From Psoroptes ovis (lineage: Eukaryota > Arthropoda > Arachnida > Sarcoptiformes > Psoroptidae): a stretch of 64,000 bases of DNA. The notes under the pieces were generated by a model. It had not been told where the DNA came from. It did not search any database and saw only the letters and a list, made by a program, of their open reading frames with translations. Shown one piece after another: positions 38,340 to 50,577 of the stretch. The first letter of the stretch is position 1; each line of letters opens with the position of its first letter. Location of the stretch: the NCBI GenBank assembly GCA_002943765.1, contig PQWQ01000001.1, positions 3,259,501 to 3,323,500 on the forward strand, in the 5' to 3' direction. Position numbers and translations under genes: made by a program.

Positions 38340-39062
38340 TTAATTTTGAAAATATTTTCTTGTAAACATTTGTGCTTGATGCAATAATAATGTTGAGAAT
38401 GGTAAAAGATTTTTTGCATCATTATTCATCAAAACATAACGATATAAATAAATGTTGCGTTTACTTGTTTGCCAACGTATTAATTGTGAGAATAATATTT
38501 TCATTGTGATCATCATTAAACGTATTGTTTGCATTATAAACAATGCACAACCATCATAATCGATTGTTTTTTCAATGAAAAATTGTCTACCTTGATTATC
38601 GATCATGTCAATGATACGAAAGAGGCCAACATTGTAAATGATTTGATACGCTATGAAACGAATATTTTTAAATAAATATGGCCATATTGAATATAAATAA
38701 AATAATTGTATAGATAGTGTAAGCAAATCAATCAGTGAAAATCCTAACAATAAACGTGATAAAAAATTTAACGGTATTATACGCATTTCTATTAATTGAT
38801 TTTGTTGTGGTATATCATTATTTGAGATTATTATCAATAATGCAATAATGATTGCTGTCAATAATGATGCTTGAAATTCTATTCGTGGTATATCTAAATA
38901 TGTTGGCATAAATATGACTAAATCTAATAAAGGTGTTACAAATATTAATGAGAAACTTAATGCAAAATTCCATTGTAATGCTCGCCAATCAAAGCGATAT
39001 AATGGCTGTTGATAATTATAAAAATTTAAATCATTATTATTTCGTTTGAGAAGTCGTTTCAT
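38340..39062 (-). CDS. Uncharacterised multi-pass membrane protein
   Basis: A single 240-residue frame with an ATG start, ending close to the convergent sugar transporter. I do not recognise a family. It has four to five hydrophobic spans (about 31-55, 64-85, 103-130, 133-152 and 180-195) with a basic N terminus. Codon usage is varied and the sequence is not simple repeat, unlike the chance frames in this window, which is why I accept it as coding. It starts 75 bases after the stop of the lysozyme-like gene on the same strand. It could be the last exon of a longer gene, but no acceptor is needed. Confidence 0.65.
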   Translation of the reverse strand: MKRLLKRNNNDLNFYNYQQPLYRFDWRALQWNFALSFSLIFVTPLLDLVIFMPTYLDIPRIEFQASLLTAIIIALLIIISNNDIPQQNQLIEMRIIPLNFLSRLLLGFSLIDLLTLSIQLFYLYSIWPYLFKNIRFIAYQIIYNVGLFRIIDMIDNQGRQFFIEKTIDYDGCALFIMQTIRLMMITMKILFSQLIRWQTSKRNIYLYRYVLMNNDAKNLLPFSTLLLHQAQMFTRKYFQN

Positions 39063-39137
39063 TTCTGATTCTCATTCATTTTCGAAAATGAATTTATTCA
39101 TAAGAAATAAATTAATTAATCTAATTTAGAATTTCCA

Positions 39138-39943
39138 TTATTGTAAATACAATTCTGAACACCAGAAAAAATTGTACCAATAATCATTATCAGATCGTGT
39201 TGATGGTGAATATTTTTGTAAACGTTCAATTTTGGCAATAAATTCTGCATCATTCAATCGCTTGATATTATCACAATTAAACCATGATAAATTATATTTG
39301 AGATCATCATCGTAGTCATCTTGTTCATAGAATAAATCAAAATCATCATCTTCAAAACCATAAATAGCTTGATAATGTATCAATGATAACCATTTACAGC
39401 GATCAATTTTATCATTTAATCGTGATAATTTCACCAATAAATGCGGACATTTTAATTCCAAAGATTTTTCTAAAAATTTCCGCACAATATACAATGAACA
39501 ATGTAAATCATTTGAACATTTTTCAAATTTGAATGGATAATTAAACCAATGAAAATGATGAGAGTACGGCGCAATGTTTGCAATCATTTTCCAATATGTT
39601 CGACTTAAACGAAATGGACCACATAAATATTTGTTTGGTTCGATAGTTTTACATCGTGAATTTTTTCGACAACCAGATGATGCCTTTTTGTCGAGTGAAA
39701 TACAATAATAATAACAAAAATACTGATAATCACACAAAACAAAAAGAAAAAACGAACCGCACAAATACATCGAAAACATTCATCATTATCATCATCATTT
39801 TTGTTTAAAATCAAAGACAATCGATCATTGTTTTTGTTATTATCATTATTATCAATTTCATCTTGATAAATATTTTGATGAAAATTTTTACCCATCGAAA
39901 CATCGATAACAGACGGTAACAATAATAGACATAGTATCGACAT
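39138..39943 (-). CDS. Divergent invertebrate-type (i-type) lysozyme-like secreted protein
   Basis: Two exons: 39943-39758 and 39683-39138, giving 243 residues; the intron is 74 bases and its donor is GTTCGT, a weak but GT-type site. Joining restores the family core CFRCICA-ASSGC, which supports the model. Signal peptide at 1-18, an acidic Asn/Asp-rich linker to residue 54, then the destabilase/i-type lysozyme fold: CGPFRLSRTYW, FEKCSNDLHCS and later cysteines. The Glu that precedes SGC in active i-type lysozymes is Ser here, and the Asp after the next CxxC position is not conserved, so muramidase activity is unlikely. The C-terminal half is extended and acidic and lacks the usual DCNxDGxxDC motif. 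Confidence 0.78.
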
Positions 39944-40577
39944 AATGGTAATAATAATGATGTCGGCAGTCTGATATTGTTGTTGTTATTATTATTCACA
40001 ACCAAACACAATTGTGGTCAATATATAATCGATGACAAGTAAAAGATAAGATGGTGGAGAGAAAACGAAAAAAAAGACGATGAAAAAGTAAAAAACAAAA
40101 GGTTCTCCGAGGGCTATACAGAAACAACTGAAATTGTTATCGATACTAATAATCTACCGAAAAATGTTGAAGAACTTCAACTTGGAAAATTAACTTTACA
40201 ATTGTTTTTTTGGATTGAATTGAATTGACTCGGTTCAATGAATCGTTTACCATCGTGCTCGTCATTCATTATCGTTCCCATCTTTGCTATGAATTGTGCA
40301 TATCATTGAATGATCAATCGATGAAAACTGTATCGAGTAGAAGTTAAATAGATTTTGTTCGAATGGTTCAAATGATTCAAATCGCTGGATTTTGTTTAAA
40401 TAATTGAAAAAATTTTATGTACAAAACAAAAGAAAATTGAAGAAATTATAATAAAAAATTTTAAAAAAATACAAAAATAAATAACTTAAATTACAATTAA
40501 TTATAACCGAATACAAGAGGAATATACAAGGTGTAATTTGAGAGTGGTTTTAGTGTTTCAAGTTCAGACAAAAAATC
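39944..40577. other. Intergenic stretch
   Basis: Between the start of the lysozyme-like gene and the stop of the gremlin-like gene, both minus strand. AT-rich, no coding evidence. The lysozyme-like promoter should lie just above 39943. Confidence 0.55.
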
Positions 40578-41657
40578 TCAGGTTTGACATCGACATTTGG
40601 TTATGATTTGTATTTTTTTATATTCATATCGATATTGTTGCGGTTGTTGGCGTTGTTGATGATGATTATGATTATCATTTGATTCATTATTATCGTTTAT
40701 TCCATCTGTACCATCATTTGTCGCTACAATTAATGATATCTTATTTGTTTGTAAATAACCATCATTATCATAATCAAATTTATTATTAATTGATTGTAAT
40801 GATCGTTGTTGTGGTTGTTGTTGTGATTCGGATTGATATGACATTATCAATGGACATCGTAAACGAATTATTTTCCAACGATAACGTCTTGGTGAACATG
40901 TACAACGTGATTGAAATGGCAATGTTTGATTTGATTCAGATGGAATATAGAATGAATTACAATTACCGAAACAGTAATTATTATTAATAATACGACTTTT
41001 ACAGCCAGGATGTTGTATTTTTTGTTCAAACGATATTGTTTTACATGTATCACGATTATAATTAAAGTGATTATTATTATTGTTATTACTATATTTATTA
41101 ATTAACATTGATGGTGATGCATAACCTAAATTTGAATAAATAATCGATGAACGTAAGGAATCAAATAACTGTCGAGAATAATTAGATGATATTAATGGTT
41201 GTTTACGATGATGATTATGACGATTATGTTGTTGTTGATGGTGACGTCGTTGTAATCGATCACTATTCTGATTATTATTGTGCCGTTTACGTTTGCGATT
41301 ATTATTATTGTTATCTGAAATTGTATGCCGTTGCATTCGACTTAATCGAAGATAATCGGAATTAGGTGCACGTTCAAATATTGGCATCATAAAACGATCA
41401 TTATCATTATACATTTTAAATGATAATAATTCAGAATTTTTAAATTTTTTATCATTTTTTGAGCTTATCATTGATTCAGTAGCTGCGGTTGTTGCTGTCA
41501 ATGTAATTTGTTCTTGATCACTCAAAGCTGAATTAATTTGAATGACCGAAATGATTAAAATTATCACAAATGTAATGATTTCATTATAGAATCGATAATA
41601 ATTATCGATTCTATTACAAATATTGTAATTATTCAAAATTGATGATAATTTTATCAT
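40578..41657 (-). CDS. Gremlin/DAN-family cystine-knot protein (putative secreted BMP antagonist)
   Basis: A single exon of 359 residues from the ATG at 41657. An N-terminal hydrophobic segment (about 24-43) acts as signal peptide or signal anchor. A long Asn/Arg/His-rich region follows with a dibasic RKRKR site near 121-125. The DAN cystine knot starts at 205: CKTISFEQ, then GCKSR, YCFGNCNSFYIP and QSRCTC, then LRCP, and CRC at 355-357. All nine cysteines seen in gremlin have counterparts. CNSFYIP is a gremlin hallmark. Odd features: about 85 Gln/Asn/Asp-rich residues are inserted between the seventh and eighth cysteines, and the fifth and sixth are spaced C-x-C. Family members bind BMP ligands extracellularly; whether this one does with so long a loop is open. 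Confidence 0.85.
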   Translation of the reverse strand: MIKLSSILNNYNICNRIDNYYRFYNEIITFVIILIISVIQINSALSDQEQITLTATTAATESMISSKNDKKFKNSELLSFKMYNDNDRFMMPIFERAPNSDYLRLSRMQRHTISDNNNNNRKRKRHNNNQNSDRLQRRHHQQQHNRHNHHRKQPLISSNYSRQLFDSLRSSIIYSNLGYASPSMLINKYSNNNNNNHFNYNRDTCKTISFEQKIQHPGCKSRIINNNYCFGNCNSFYIPSESNQTLPFQSRCTCSPRRYRWKIIRLRCPLIMSYQSESQQQPQQRSLQSINNKFDYDNDGYLQTNKISLIVATNDGTDGINDNNESNDNHNHHQQRQQPQQYRYEYKKIQIITKCRCQT

Positions 41658-44600
41658 TTTTAAAACTTTTTTCAAAAGTAAATTACGAACAAATTTTTCT
41701 CAAGGGAAAAAAACACATGGAAAAAATTTTAAAATGAAATTAATATTTTTTTGATTTAGTCAAAAACCAGCGAAATTTCACAATTTATGATCATCAACAC
41801 GTGTATTTAATTATTCAAAAAAAATTTTAAAACAAAATTCATGCAAAGAATATGCAATGGAAAATTCATTAAAAAACATATATTTCACAAAATTTCATTG
41901 ATTTATTTTCTCATTTTATTTCTTATCGGACAAATTTGAATCAATTTTAAACCTATTTATCTTAATAATTCAAAGAATATATATCATTTATACAATTTGT
42001 AAGAAATGAATCATTTTTTTTTGAAAAAATGCATGGATTCTTCTTTTAAAACTGTTTTTTTTTCAATTTACAATTCATCATCAACATCAAACATATTTCT
42101 TAGGGTGGCGTGACCATTAAGTCTACATGAACAAAGTTTACAAAAACATGAATGAACGGTATCACATTGAAATGAATGAATATATTGGTTTGAAGTATTG
42201 ATTTGAAAATTAAAAGTGAATGGCGAAAAAAAAGAGAATTCAAAATACAGATAATGCATTTTATATTTGGCATAACTTTTGCGCACACATAAAGCCCAAT
42301 GCAATAACCCACACACGCACTTGCACACAGCATTACAAATTGAACCAACACAATAAAAACCGCCTGTTGTTGCTGTTTTTTAGCTTGTTTGTTTGCTGAT
42401 TGAAAATGTAAAACATAAAATAATGTACAACAACATTGAAAATTGTTCATTTTCAAAATTTTCATTTTTTTAAATAATTTTTTGACCAATCAAAATCATT
42501 GATTTCAAGATTTCATTTCATTTAATTTTGAAATTCAAATCAATTTTCATCATTATAAGACCAAGGAAAATTTTCGAAACAAAACGCATGCGTTTTGTTT
42601 GAATTTTGAATTGGAAAATTCATCATATTTGATCAAATTCATCAAATCATTCTTGGAATAATTTTTGAACGATTTTCAAATTCATTAATCGATTTTATCT
42701 GTGATTCGATTCATTATTCAAAATTATTCATCGTTTTTTCTTCCCTTCATTTACAAATGAATGATTCAAATTTTCAATTTACTTCGTTCATTGACAATTA
42801 GTTCATTCAGAAAAACAGCAAAAATCGTTGAAAAATCTCATGCAAACAACCTGTTGCGCACAAATAATTGTTCATTTTATTTTCTTACTTTGAAATAACA
42901 ATTGACAAAATCATATCAAGCTGAGAATTATTTTTTCTTCATTTTACTCTTCTTCACTGTTGACAAACATTTTTTGAAAATGAAAAAATATTTAGTTCAA
43001 AAAAAAGATTTTAAACATATTGTTCTATATATTATGAAATAATGGAATGAATTTGAAAATTTTTTTGAAATTTCAAAAATTTACAAGAATAGAAACACAC
43101 ATTTATTTCCATAATTTCTTCATTTAATTTTCCTTCAAATATTTCACTAAAAACCCTTTTTAAATTCATTTCAATTTTTTAATTCTGTTTGCTTCAATTG
43201 AATAAGTGTTTTTTTTTTTGAATTTTAAATGAATGAATTCTTTGATATATAAAGCCCAGGTGTTCACACACGAACGAATATTTTGACAGTGTAAAATTAT
43301 TTTAATAAAACAATATTGCACAGGTGTTCAAAAATCACTGAAAATTCAAAGAAAAGGTGAAACGAAAATTGTCAACATTTTGTTTCAGCCAAAATCAATT
43401 GATTGATTGATAAATGAATGAACGATTGAATTTCTTGGCAAAAATTCTTCGAGATTTTCCACAAAATGAAATGACTTCGAAATGAAGAATATTTGGGTGG
43501 ATTACAAATTGCTTGAATGTGCATCTTTGAATTTGATTTCCATTAATTTCCAGAATTAAATGCAGATTCACATTGTATTTGATGATATATGATTAAAAAT
43601 AAATCAATGATAATTTTTGTTTTTTGGCAACAAACGTAATTTGTCTGGCGCCAAATCTTCAATATGTTTCCATTCAACCTTTCAATCTTGATCATTCTAA
43701 ATTTCTTATATTTCAATTGATCATCATTGAATTATTCCATTGATTGCATAATAATGATAATAATACCTTCCATACTTTTGTAGATATTGTACTGTATTAA
43801 TGCCTATGATAATCGAATGAATAATAGCTTTAATCGATTTCTTTTTTTTTATTCTTTGATCCGAACACATTAATACCACGAGCCACTTGAAACTTGAATG
43901 ATAAACTCTAACCATGATCATTCTGATTTTCAATGATTCATATTATCAAATATGATTCGATATTGAAATTGATTATCGTTTTATCATCATCATCATTATT
44001 ATTATTATCATGTACAAATTGTTGTTGTTAAGCACCATAATCATCGATTTTGAAACAGCTGAAGTTTACTGATATATTTCAAATCGAAAGAAATCATTTT
44101 TACTTTACTTATCTTCATTTAACCAAACATTTTTTTTTTTTTTTTTTTTGGTTTTTTCTTGTCTGATTGTGAAAGCTGTCACGATTTTTCCATACGATAT
44201 TTGTATATTTTCATTTAATTCATTTCATTTTGCTTTGTTTTAGTTAATTTTTTTTCAATTTTTTCAATATTAGTTACACACACACACACACATACAGACA
44301 GGCGCCACAATTATTATCATTAAATTAAATTTTTTTTCCAAACCAAACACAGATACATTCAAATGTGTGGCTAGCCAGAATTAAAAATTGCCGCCATATG
44401 ATGGTCATTTCGGACAACAACAGCCACCAAAAGCAAAATAGAAAAACATCATAATTATCATCATCATGATCATCCACCGACGCGCACCAAGAATCTTGTG
44501 TGATGTTTTTTTTTCGGTTGGAAAATAATCAACAATCAATGAATGAATGAACGTAATTGAATTGAAATTGAAAATCAATGAAAAATAATGAAATTATTAT

Positions 44601-47600
44601 TATTATTTTCATTTTCTGATCCTACTTGAATCAATCAAAAAAAAAAAAAAAAAAAAAAAAACAAAACCACTCCTTGTGATTTGTAAATTCAAAACTAATT
44701 TATATCAAAACATTTTATTAATGCATATTTTTACATTATCATCATCATAATCATCAATGTAATTCATTGATATTTGAATAAGAAAAATGAATTTTTCAAA
44801 ATGTAAATCCGATAATACTTCTTATAATGAATTTAGCATCGTATTTTTGAAAAAAATAAGAAAAATAAAATCACAAATTTACAAATCAGCGGCATCAATA
44901 TACAATCATCATTATCATCAATGATCAATGATATTGAGTTGTTTATATGAGATTATTATCATCTATTTGTCTGCCGCCTTGTTGATCATCAATATTCATA
45001 TTGATAATTTGAATATATTTTGATCAATCCTAATCAATCTATGATAATTTTTCCTTGGAAAATGAGATGTTTTCATCAGAATCATACTTGAATACAATAC
45101 TTGAAATTGATTTAGATTCAAAGTCCTGAAGACACTTCAATGGATTTTCAATCGAAATTTGTTTCAATTCATTTTGCTCTCATTTATTCTGGAAGACAAA
45201 TGAAAGAATGGCTATTGGTCTCAGTTCATTTCATTTAATAATAATAATAATAATCATAGTTTCTGTAATATTATTGTACTGATCATCGTAATAATCATCA
45301 TGATCATCATCAAAGTCGTCGTCTTGACCGTCGTCGTCGTGGTTTTTTGAAGCAAAATATAAAAAAATCAAATTTCATTCACTTCAAGATGTATGCGTGT
45401 GTGCGTATGTGTTTACGTACAATATTGGTGCTCATCGATGATGATGATGGTGATTGTTTATGGTTTTTTGAATATATTTTGTTCGTTATCTATCGTTATC
45501 AATCTTTGTGCGTATTGATTTGTTCTTTTATTTTGAACAAAATGATATCAGATCGGTCTGTTTTTTTTTGACATGATCTGGTCTTTTCCTTTGGTTTTGA
45601 TTTAATTTGTTTAGATTTGTAACCGAAATTTGGCCACAACTTATGGCAAACTTTGGCAAAATCGTTATCATCAACGATGATCATCTTGATCATGATCATT
45701 TCACCTATATATGTTACGTTTTTCGGTTTAGTTAGATTCAAATAAATGATAATTTTGAACGATTCAAGTCAGAAAATGACCTATTCTGTCATCGTGAATC
45801 GTTCAATCGTTTATTTATTGGTACTCTAAACCTTAAACCTTGCTAATTAAGTTTTGATTGGGCTTTTTTCATTCATTCATTCAATCAATAAACCAATTAT
45901 TTCCAATATTTTTTTCTTGAAGCAAATTTTCCTAAAAAATAAATAAAATATCATCAAAGATCACTGAATCACTAAATATAGAAGTATCAAATGATCAAAG
46001 CCAAGATCAATAAAAAAGCCAAAAAATTCACACCTTTGAATTATTGCCAACTTTTCCTTGACAAACACAAGGTATATAAATGACAATTTGTCAACAAATT
46101 TCTCTTCGATATCACACACAAAACGAAAATAATAATCAATAGTCAAATTTTTGGGCAATCAATTTCATTGGATTTTTGAAGTTTTTCTTTGAAAAAATGA
46201 AATTCATTTTATTTTTGTTTACACAAGGAGTTGGTCGAGTAATAATAAGTTGAATTCATTGAGAAATGAATCATTGGAAAATTTTCAATGAATTTTTGCT
46301 TTTTTTTGAATTGAAACTGACAAGGTACATATGCCTATGTGATTCACCAGCAATTTTTATTGTTTGTCCATCAACAAGTCAGAGAGAAATGTTTCATTTG
46401 ATTCAATCATTTATTTTTCGGATTTCGGATTTCTTTCTCCCAAAGAAATCAATTGGAAAATTTTTGAAAAAATTTCAAATTCTTCTTTGTATTGATATAT
46501 TTGAGACCATAAAAAATAAAATTTTTATTTTTCGCTCTGGATCAGCAGGGTATCCGCGATTTGATTTTATTTTTTATTTGATTTGAATCTAAATCAAATT
46601 AAAATTCAGAATTGAATAAAAAATTAAAATCAAATAAAATAAAATTTGAAATAGAAAATTTTAAATTTAATTTTTGAATAAGAATTTGAAATTAAAATCA
46701 AATAAAATTCTGAACAAAAAACTAAAATTTTGATTCAATTCAATTATAAATGCAAATATTTGCATCTAAATCTTTACTTTTCAATTCAAAATTTTCAGTT
46801 TGAAATCATCAATTCAATTGAATCAGTGTTTCAAGAATTTTTCTTCGATGAAATAATTTTCATCGAAAAATTTTCAATTTCATTCAAATTTTCCCGCGAA
46901 AATCATTTCAACAAATCGATACAACGAAAAAATGTTGAAAATGTGATTACAAATAAACAAATCAAATTTATCAAAATGTGAAAATATTTGTGGAATGTGT
47001 CAAAAAATCAATTCAAGTTTACTTGTGTGATTTAATAATAGTCATAAGCACATGCAGCAACAAGATATGTGTTATTTGATTGATCAATATGAGAGCAAAT
47101 TTCTCAAATATTTTCTATGAAAAAATAGGAATAAAAAATAAACAATTTATCAATTGGATTTTAGCACTTTAGGCTACCAATTCATACATTATTCGGTCAA
47201 CTATTTTCCCGATCTAATTTGCCAAGTATTCATTGTTGTTACAGTTGTAGTAGGTGTTCACACCAGTCCCACACACATAACACACAATTGAATGAATAAA
47301 TCGTATCGTTTCTTTCTATTTCACCTTTTGATGGGCAAAAATGATGATGATGATGATGAAAAAATGCCGACCAGGTGATCTAATATTGTTATTATTATCA
47401 TTTAAAATGATTATTATAAATTGTTATTGTATCAAATCTCAGCATGCTATCCTTTGCTTATATATGCTTGTTTGCTTACACAATGTTTGATGATTATAAT
47501 GATTCGGAACTAAACTGAGAAAAATTTGAAAAAGAAATTTTTCAAAAATAAAATTTCAAAGAATTTTTACAATCAATATATGTGAAAAAGAAATCAAGAA

Positions 47601-49153
47601 AATTATTTCAAAGAATTTCAAGCCTTGAATTTTCGCTGATAAAACTGCGAAATTTAATAAAATAAAAAAATGCAATAAAACATATTTTCCATTGATTTCC
47701 GATTGTACGAGGGGAAAGCATTTCTTTCTCATTCATCGATTGTCTACATCAGAAAAACTAAATCGGATTAGCGCATCTTCTTCGAAGTTTTTATGAGAAA
47801 AACATTTATTTTTTAATAATTTTTCTCCTTTGAAAAATTGTAATATTTTGATGTTGTTTAATTCAGTGAAAATCTTTGAATTCATGCTTTTTTTGTTGTT
47901 ATGATGTGTAAATCAATGTATTCACATTTGAGGTAATTCATTTGAGTATTATTAGGATCTATACATGCAGGATTGAGGATTATGTTGTCAAAAATGGCGA
48001 CAAACTCCCACTGTGTTTTTTTTGTTAAAATTTTACGTTATTATTCATCTTTGAAAATTTATTATCATTTCGGCTATAAAAATGATGTTTATCAGTGTGT
48101 TTTTCATGGTAATTTCATGAAAATTTTCATCCATATGATCAATGGTAATGATCAAACGATTCAAATGTTTCGATTTCATTTATGATTTCTTGCTTTTTTT
48201 CGTCTTCAAATATTTCCAATGATTTGTAACCACACCTGAAAATGTAACACGTGTGGTCACCAAATAATAAAGCAAACCATTTCTACAAAAAACCATTTAG
48301 AAACGTGCTATCGAAAACTATCAAAGCAAAGTCGAAAATTTATAAAAGAATATGAATTCGTGATCTATGATTATGTGGTTTGTAATAGATAAAAATTATC
48401 AATTGAAAATTCTAAATGAAAATAACAGACCCGGATTCACTATTTTCTTAATTACAAAGGTTTAAAATGGACATTTAATTCATATCATCCAGATATCACA
48501 AGAAATTGAAAGCTTATTTTTGTCTTTGAATAAGAAAAAATGAAAAATTTTCGCGCCGCTTTTTCAAATTCAAATCGAAACATTGTATATGAACGGCTAG
48601 TGAACACGCAGGTGCTAAAAAAATTCACCCAACCGATTAAGGTTGGACTAACGTGTTGGAGAAGCATAAGCAAATTTTTTTTTCATTGGTCCTACCACAA
48701 AATGAGGCGTCAACAAATTGAAATTTTTGAAAATTCGTTCGCGCGAAAAAAATTCGAGCATTTTTTCCCCAAAATGGGGGGGCAAAATTCAAAAAGCACT
48801 ATTTCTACTTATTGAGGATAACCCAATTAAGTTAAATTTTTGAATTTTAAAAAATTAATAATTTTCAATTTAATTTATTGTAATTTATGATTATTCGAAT
48901 AATTTATTAATTGGTTTGATTAATCATAAAAATTATAAGAGTTTATATTGGCTGACATTCATGTGTGCATCTTATATGATAAAACGATGTAAGATTCGCA
49001 TCAAATAAAGTATTTTATCAAGAAAATTTATTTTCAAAATGATTAATGATTTATTAATTACATATTTATACATTAAATATTTACAGCAATTGTGATTATT
49101 TACTAAAAATAATAATTTTAAAAAATTTGAACGATAACAAACCGCTTCTATTT
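41658..49153. other. Large gene-poor stretch
   Basis: About 7.5 kb without a supportable gene. Holds a T run (44130-44149), an A run (44637-44661), a CA repeat (44276-44292), GAT/ATC repeats (for example 47341-47360) and a G run near 48775. A Cys-rich minus-strand frame at 42068-42328 and a plus frame at 48540-48815 were considered and not accepted. It should contain the gremlin-like promoter just above 41657. Confidence 0.5.
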
Positions 49154-50322
49154 TCAGATTCTAGCCCTTTCAATGAATTGTTGCAATGATTTGATTTTTT
49201 TTCTGTTCGACAAATATGTCAATAGCCCACAAATTAGTAAAATAATTGCAATAATCGATAAAGAAATCAGCCAAAATAACGGCGATCCAAAATAACCAGC
49301 CAATCTTTGATGTCCTTCGATTTGGTCTATGTCTTGGAGCAGAATATCCAGACTTTTTCTACTGGAGATATAATCCTCAAATCCTGCCAAGAGATTTTCG
49401 CTAATTATATTGTTTTTGTAAACTTCGAATGTAATGTTCCCAAATCGATGACTATATTCGGCCTTATGATGATAATCGCCAGCTCTGAATTCTTTCTTAA
49501 CAGGTAGTTTGTAGATTTTATTTTCGCAAATAAGTGTCACATTATCTACAATTAATGTCTGGTTAACGCAATACAGAAACACAAATTCATGATTGAAGTG
49601 CAACTGTAATTCTTCTTTATCCAGGGTGTTGTCCTTATCACAGTCTTTCTTTGTCCATAAATTTTTCATAGGCTGAAACTCGTCACAATAATCTGGTTTG
49701 TCAATCAAAAAACTTTGTGAAGGTCGCTTATTATGTGGATGTATTCGCAACCTTTTAACACAGTCTTTCTGCTCATTATAAACCATGAATCGTGGCCCGT
49801 TATATTCATAGGTACAAAGCGTGTCACCTTGGAGTTGATACAATAAAAATGGGTGAATTTCAAATATTACCAGATGTTTGTGAATTTCTGGTTCGACAAA
49901 TTCCAATACCAAATCAGACTGTGACGTAATCATGCAGCCTATGAAACTCCATTGTTCGTAATTATCATCAGGACCGACTAACTGAAGAAACAATAGAGTC
50001 AACTCGATGGGAACATGTGATTTTTTAGCAATAGCGAAAAATAGTTTCAAATTTTGGCTGGTTATCAATAATCTAGGCTCTATGACGGATTTTAAAGACA
50101 CTTCTCCCAAAGATTCTTCATATTTTGTTTGAGTTTTTGCAATTTCTAATAATTTGTCACTAAACAGCTTCAATAGCAGCTTTTGATTCGCCATTAGTGT
50201 TTTTAGCTGCTCACTTTGATTTGGGCTGCTTGTAAATCATAAATTTTTCGATTTGTTACGAAGCCTATTACGCTTTGTCCAATATGAATAATTTTATCAT
50301 AATGATCAAACAAAAATTTAAA
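49154..50322 (-). pseudogene. Isolated retroelement Env remnant with a preserved 346-codon frame
   Basis: The minus-strand frame 50194-49154 is homologous along its length to the Env C-terminal part of the element at 2-4417: the same TSQNLK, YEQWxFxGC, CxYEYxGPR, KDCVKRLxxHPH, ENKIYKxPxKKEF and other blocks, in the same order, with most Cys shared. About half of aligned residues match by eye. It ends in a membrane span and a short basic tail as in the full Env. Homology continues upstream to about 50322 in another frame, broken by a frameshift and stop near 50210-50230. The leader, the basic cleavage site and the stretch after it are absent. No pol, gag or LTR was seen nearby. Retained length in AT-rich DNA could mean selection or simply modest age. 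Confidence 0.85.
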
Positions 50323-50370
50323 GAAATATAATGAAAAAAATATATACAGATTTATGAAATATAATGATGA

Positions 50371-50487
50371 GGATAATTGAATATAATGATGATAAATATT
50401 GATTATAAATGATCAGGATAATTGAATATAATGATGATGAATATTGATTATAAATGATGGGGATAATTGAATATAATGATGATGATT
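50371..50487. repeat. Minisatellite, 45-bp unit, about 2.6 copies
   Basis: The unit starting GGATAATTGAATATAATGAT begins at 50371, 50416 and 50461, giving a 45-base period with one or two changes per copy. It lies between the env remnant and the Ig-domain gene. Confidence 0.85.
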
Positions 50488-50577
50488 ATTCATTGATGAT
50501 GATGATGATTTTACGATAATAGTTTTCTAAATTTTGATAGTATAATTAATTGTAAAATCAATAAATAAATCAATGAC

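Noticed and set aside
42068..42489. Overlapping minus-strand Cys-rich frames, possibly a small secreted cystine-knot protein.
   Set aside because: No signal peptide, no consistent splice model and no family match; the sequence is mostly low-complexity.
45347..46981. Several 65-105 residue frames on both strands.
   Set aside because: Phe/Ile/Lys-rich translations of AT-rich DNA with no splice support or motif.
48540..48815. Plus-strand 91-residue frame rich in Phe, Lys and Arg.
   Set aside because: No recognisable domain and no partner exons; could be a worn transposon piece but nothing supports it.
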